NCBI GenBank assembly: GCA_964486645.1
Contig: CAZAOG010000032.1
Location: 1-24,234 of the forward strand
Direction: 5' to 3'
Length of the DNA stretch: 24,234 nt
Source: GCA-002790365 sp964486645
GTDB taxonomy: Bacteria; Bacteroidota; Ignavibacteria; Ignavibacteriales; Ignavibacteriaceae
Shown one piece after another: positions 21,726 through 24,234 of the stretch. Both the position numbers and the translations under genes were made by a program. Position 1 is the stretch's first letter, and each line of letters starts with the position of its first letter. Under the pieces are notes generated by a model. That model was given only the letters and a program-made list of their open reading frames with translations, ran no database searches and had not been told where the DNA came from.

Positions 21726-24234
21726 TTAACTAATATTTATAAGAAGCTGCCGTGCAAAAGTATAATCCGGTTTAATTTTTAGTAATTCGTCTAATTCATT
21801 TTTAGCTTTTTCAATTTCTCCCGTATTTGCAAAGGCTACAGCCTTACCGTATTTAATTTCAGGCAATTGAGGTGCAAATTTTAATGCTTCGTCAAAATTT
21901 TTGAGAGCTTCATTGTTCAAGTTATTATTTAGATTTGCCACACCTTGGTTAACTAATTTTTTAACTAACTCTTGATTTGTAACCCCGGAACTTTTAATTG
22001 TTTTTCTAATCTTGATTCCCTTTCTAATGACAAATGGATTTTCAGCGAGATAGTTATTCGCCCACTCTACTTCATCTTTTTCATATAATTCAGGATAATG
22101 ATAAATAAGAATTGCAGCGGCACCGGGATATTTTTCCTTAGATGATTGATGAGCGCGAATGCTTGAAGAAATTAAATAATTTATCAAATAATTATCGGAC
22201 CATTCAAGTTCTTCATTTTCGAAACTAAATTTATGGTTCTTAATTATGCCCGCAATATTTAGTTCGTGTTGTTTGCGGTCTGTTTCCTGTCGTGAAGTAT
22301 TTTCTGTTTCTCTTCTCAGTGTTGTTACCCGAGGGATATTAAGAAAAGCTGCTCCGTTTTCTGCCGCGCCTATCCAGAAATCCCAATCCTCGTAGCCTAC
22401 ATTAGTCCGGTATCCGTTAAGTTTTTGCCATACCGATCGATGAAACATCGAACAATAGGGAAGCATTGTTTTGTGAAGGAGCTCATTTAATTGGAATTCA
22501 CGAGTTTGCCATAAATTAGAAGTAACGCCGAAAGTTTTTAACCAGGCATATACAACACAATTGTCTGTATTAATGTTTTCTAATTCATCAATATACATTT
22601 TTAGCGCACCGGGGATTAACATGTCATCGGCATCTAAGGGTAATATGTATTCACCGTTTGATTCTGCTATGCCGCGGTTTCTTGATACTGCAGGCTTACC
22701 CGAATTATCCTGATTTATAAGTTTAATTTTTCTATCAGGATTTGATGATATTAATTGAGATGCGACTTCCGCGGTATTATCTTCACTGCCGTCATTTACT
22801 ATTATTATTTCCCAATTTTTATATGTCTGATTTATAACGCTGTTCACCGCGTCCGGTAAATATTCCGCATAATTATAGCAGGGAATAACAACCGAGACCA
22901 ATGGATTTTTATCATCCGTATAATATCTTTGTTTAACAATTTCACACTCCGGATAAATTTTTTCCCAGTTCATATCGCCTATCTTTGCATCTTTATGAAA
23001 TCTGTAGTTTGCAATTGTACGGTTGATGTGAAAGAATCTATCCTTCTTAGCGAATCTCATCCACAAATCATAATCCATTGTATACTCAAGATTCAGGTCT
23101 AACAGCCCGTATTCTTCGAGCAGTTTTTTCCGAAAGAAAACAGCCGGCTGTGTAGGAATTGAGCGCGGAGCTCTGAAATTCTTTAATTCTTCAAATCCCC
23201 TTTCATAGTTGATAACCCGGTCGAAAACTTTACCGTTTTCATCCACAAGATTGCAGTTACCCATAACGATATTTTTATATTGATATTTTTTGAAGAATTT
23301 TGAAACCGCAGAAAAGGTGTTTTGTTCATACCAGTCGTCGGAATTTATCCACGCTATAATATCACCTGTCGCTTTTCCAAATCCCTTGTTGAGTGCGTCG
23401 GATTGTCCTTTGTCTTTTTCGGAGACCCAAATTAAATGGGAATATTTTTTCAATATTTCTATTGTGCCGTCGGTTGAACCGCCGTCTATTATTATATGCT
23501 CGAAATCCGGATAATTTTGATTAAGCACACTCTGTATGGTCCGTTCAATAAATTTCCCCTGGTTAAAGGAAGGGGTAATTACCGAAATTTTTAACGGGGA
23601 TAAATCTTGTGCCGATTCTTTATTCCGTTTTTGTGTTTTTTTAATGTAACTGATATTCTTTTTTGCAATTTTGTTTTCCGGATCAACACTAACAACTTTT
23701 TGAAGAAAACCGGATGCCGCTGCGTTATTTTTATCCAATATTTCCAAAACCGCCAGGTAGTTCAAAGCATTTATATTAAGAGGGTCAACAATCAATATGT
23801 TTTCCAAAAGCTCTTTTGCATTTTTCGGGCAATTGGTATGAATTGCTTCTTCGGCAAGCAAGAGTAGTTTTTGCGAATACGTTTGAACGTCTTTCCTTTT
23901 TAATTCAATCAATTCAACTTTATCCGCATCCAAAAATTTGGAAAACATTTTTTCGACTATGTTTTTACTCTTTTCATTCGGCAATTGATTAAAATATATT
24001 TTGGGTTTTTTTGACTTACTGTTTATTGCATTTTCAACAGCCGTCAAAATTAATTTGTAATCAACATCCTTCACGCAATAAGCTCTTTCAAATTTGCATT
24101 TCCAGTTGCACCCGTAACAATTTAACGGCAATGTAACCAATGATGTCAATTCCGAATAGGGCATAAACCTTCCGAAGTGTCCCCCGCCTATAACAATTAC
24201 GTTCGGTGTATTGACGGCGCAGGCTATGTGAGCA
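21726..24234 (-). CDS. GT9-TPR-GT2-GT2-TPR glycosyltransferase, 5' end outside the window
   Basis: The reading frame is open to the window edge. An ATG at 24162-24164 gives 812 residues, but 23 more sense codons precede it without a stop, and they read AHIACAVNTPNVIVIGGGHF then GRF directly before that Met. This is the donor-site end of a GT9-type domain, continued by MPYSELTSLV and the Cys-rich NCYGCNWKC. The true start therefore lies beyond 24234 and the ATG is internal. Numbering from that ATG: helical TPR-like region 95-180; GT2 module 192-400 (SVITPSFNQGKFIERTIQSV, NSDD 274-277); second GT2 module 422-630 (SVVIPCYNYAEYLPDAVNSV, DADD 511-514); C-terminal TPRs 730-810. No membrane segment is seen. 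It lies 75 bases upstream of the 2504-residue gene; that gap (21651-21725) is AT-rich with no convincing promoter. Confidence 0.88.
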   Translation of the reverse strand, partial: AHIACAVNTPNVIVIGGGHFGRFMPYSELTSLVTLPLNCYGCNWKCKFERAYCVKDVDYKLILTAVENAINSKSKKPKIYFNQLPNEKSKNIVEKMFSKFLDADKVELIELKRKDVQTYSQKLLLLAEEAIHTNCPKNAKELLENILIVDPLNINALNYLAVLEILDKNNAAASGFLQKVVSVDPENKIAKKNISYIKKTQKRNKESAQDLSPLKISVITPSFNQGKFIERTIQSVLNQNYPDFEHIIIDGGSTDGTIEILKKYSHLIWVSEKDKGQSDALNKGFGKATGDIIAWINSDDWYEQNTFSAVSKFFKKYQYKNIVMGNCNLVDENGKVFDRVINYERGFEELKNFRAPRSIPTQPAVFFRKKLLEEYGLLDLNLEYTMDYDLWMRFAKKDRFFHINRTIANYRFHKDAKIGDMNWEKIYPECEIVKQRYYTDDKNPLVSVVIPCYNYAEYLPDAVNSVINQTYKNWEIIIVNDGSEDNTAEVASQLISSNPDRKIKLINQDNSGKPAVSRNRGIAESNGEYILPLDADDMLIPGALKMYIDELENINTDNCVVYAWLKTFGVTSNLWQTREFQLNELLHKTMLPYCSMFHRSVWQKLNGYRTNVGYEDWDFWIGAAENGAAFLNIPRVTTLRRETENTSRQETDRKQHELNIAGIIKNHKFSFENEELEWSDNYLINYLISSSIRAHQSSKEKYPGAAAILIYHYPELYEKDEVEWANNYLAENPFVIRKGIKIRKTIKSSGVTNQELVKKLVNQGVANLNNNLNNEALKNFDEALKFAPQLPEIKYGKAVAFANTGEIEKAKNELDELLKIKPDYTFARQLLINIS

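Noticed and set aside
1..24234. CRISPR arrays, tRNA or rRNA genes, transposases and phage genes
   Set aside because: No regularly spaced repeats, no tRNA- or rRNA-like segments and no transposase, integrase or phage structural proteins were found in the reading frames.

Overview
The window is AT-rich bacterial DNA in which every supported gene lies on the minus strand, so transcription runs from position 24234 down to 382. It holds the filament end of a flagellar gene cluster joined to a large glycosyltransferase island. The flagellar genes, a FlgM/sigma-28 circuit, a sigma-54 activator, low GC and several start codons with weak or no Shine-Dalgarno site suggest a motile member of the Ignavibacteria/Chlorobi-Bacteroidota (FCB) side of the tree. 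This is an inference from gene style only; no rRNA or other marker gene is present.

Region 24234-13228 (first transcribed): a gene cut by the window edge (C-terminal tip of a GT9-type domain, TPR, two GT2 domains, TPR), then a 2504-residue polypeptide that strings together five GT-A type glycosyltransferase modules, an FkbM-type methyltransferase, a NodB/CE4 polysaccharide deacetylase, a GT4 glycosyltransferase and a TPR tail, then a TPR-only protein. Region 13227-12764 is a gap holding a small membrane-protein ORF, a weaker 25-codon ORF and an antisense sigma-28-like site. Region 12763-6645: three further TPR-bearing glycosyltransferases (TPR-GT9-GT4, TPR-GT9, GT2-TPR).

Region 6644-2610: a gap with a dispersed-type inverted repeat and a clear sigma-28 promoter, followed by flagellin, a strong hairpin, fliS, fliD, a FliT-like chaperone gene and an flgM-like anti-sigma gene, with very tight spacing from fliS onward. 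Region 2483-382: a soluble histidine kinase overlapping a sigma-54-dependent response regulator, resembling the FlgS/FlgR and FleS/FleR pairs. Region 381-1 is non-coding and rich in palindromes and repeats.

How the parts may fit together: the two-component pair would switch on sigma-54 flagellar genes elsewhere. FlgM would hold sigma-28 until the hook is complete. Sigma-28 would then transcribe flagellin and its export and capping proteins. The upstream TPR glycosyltransferases are well placed to build and attach a modified (methylated, deacetylated) glycan to the small, Ser/Thr-rich flagellin. That last link rests on position and domain content, not on direct evidence; an exopolysaccharide or LPS product is also possible.
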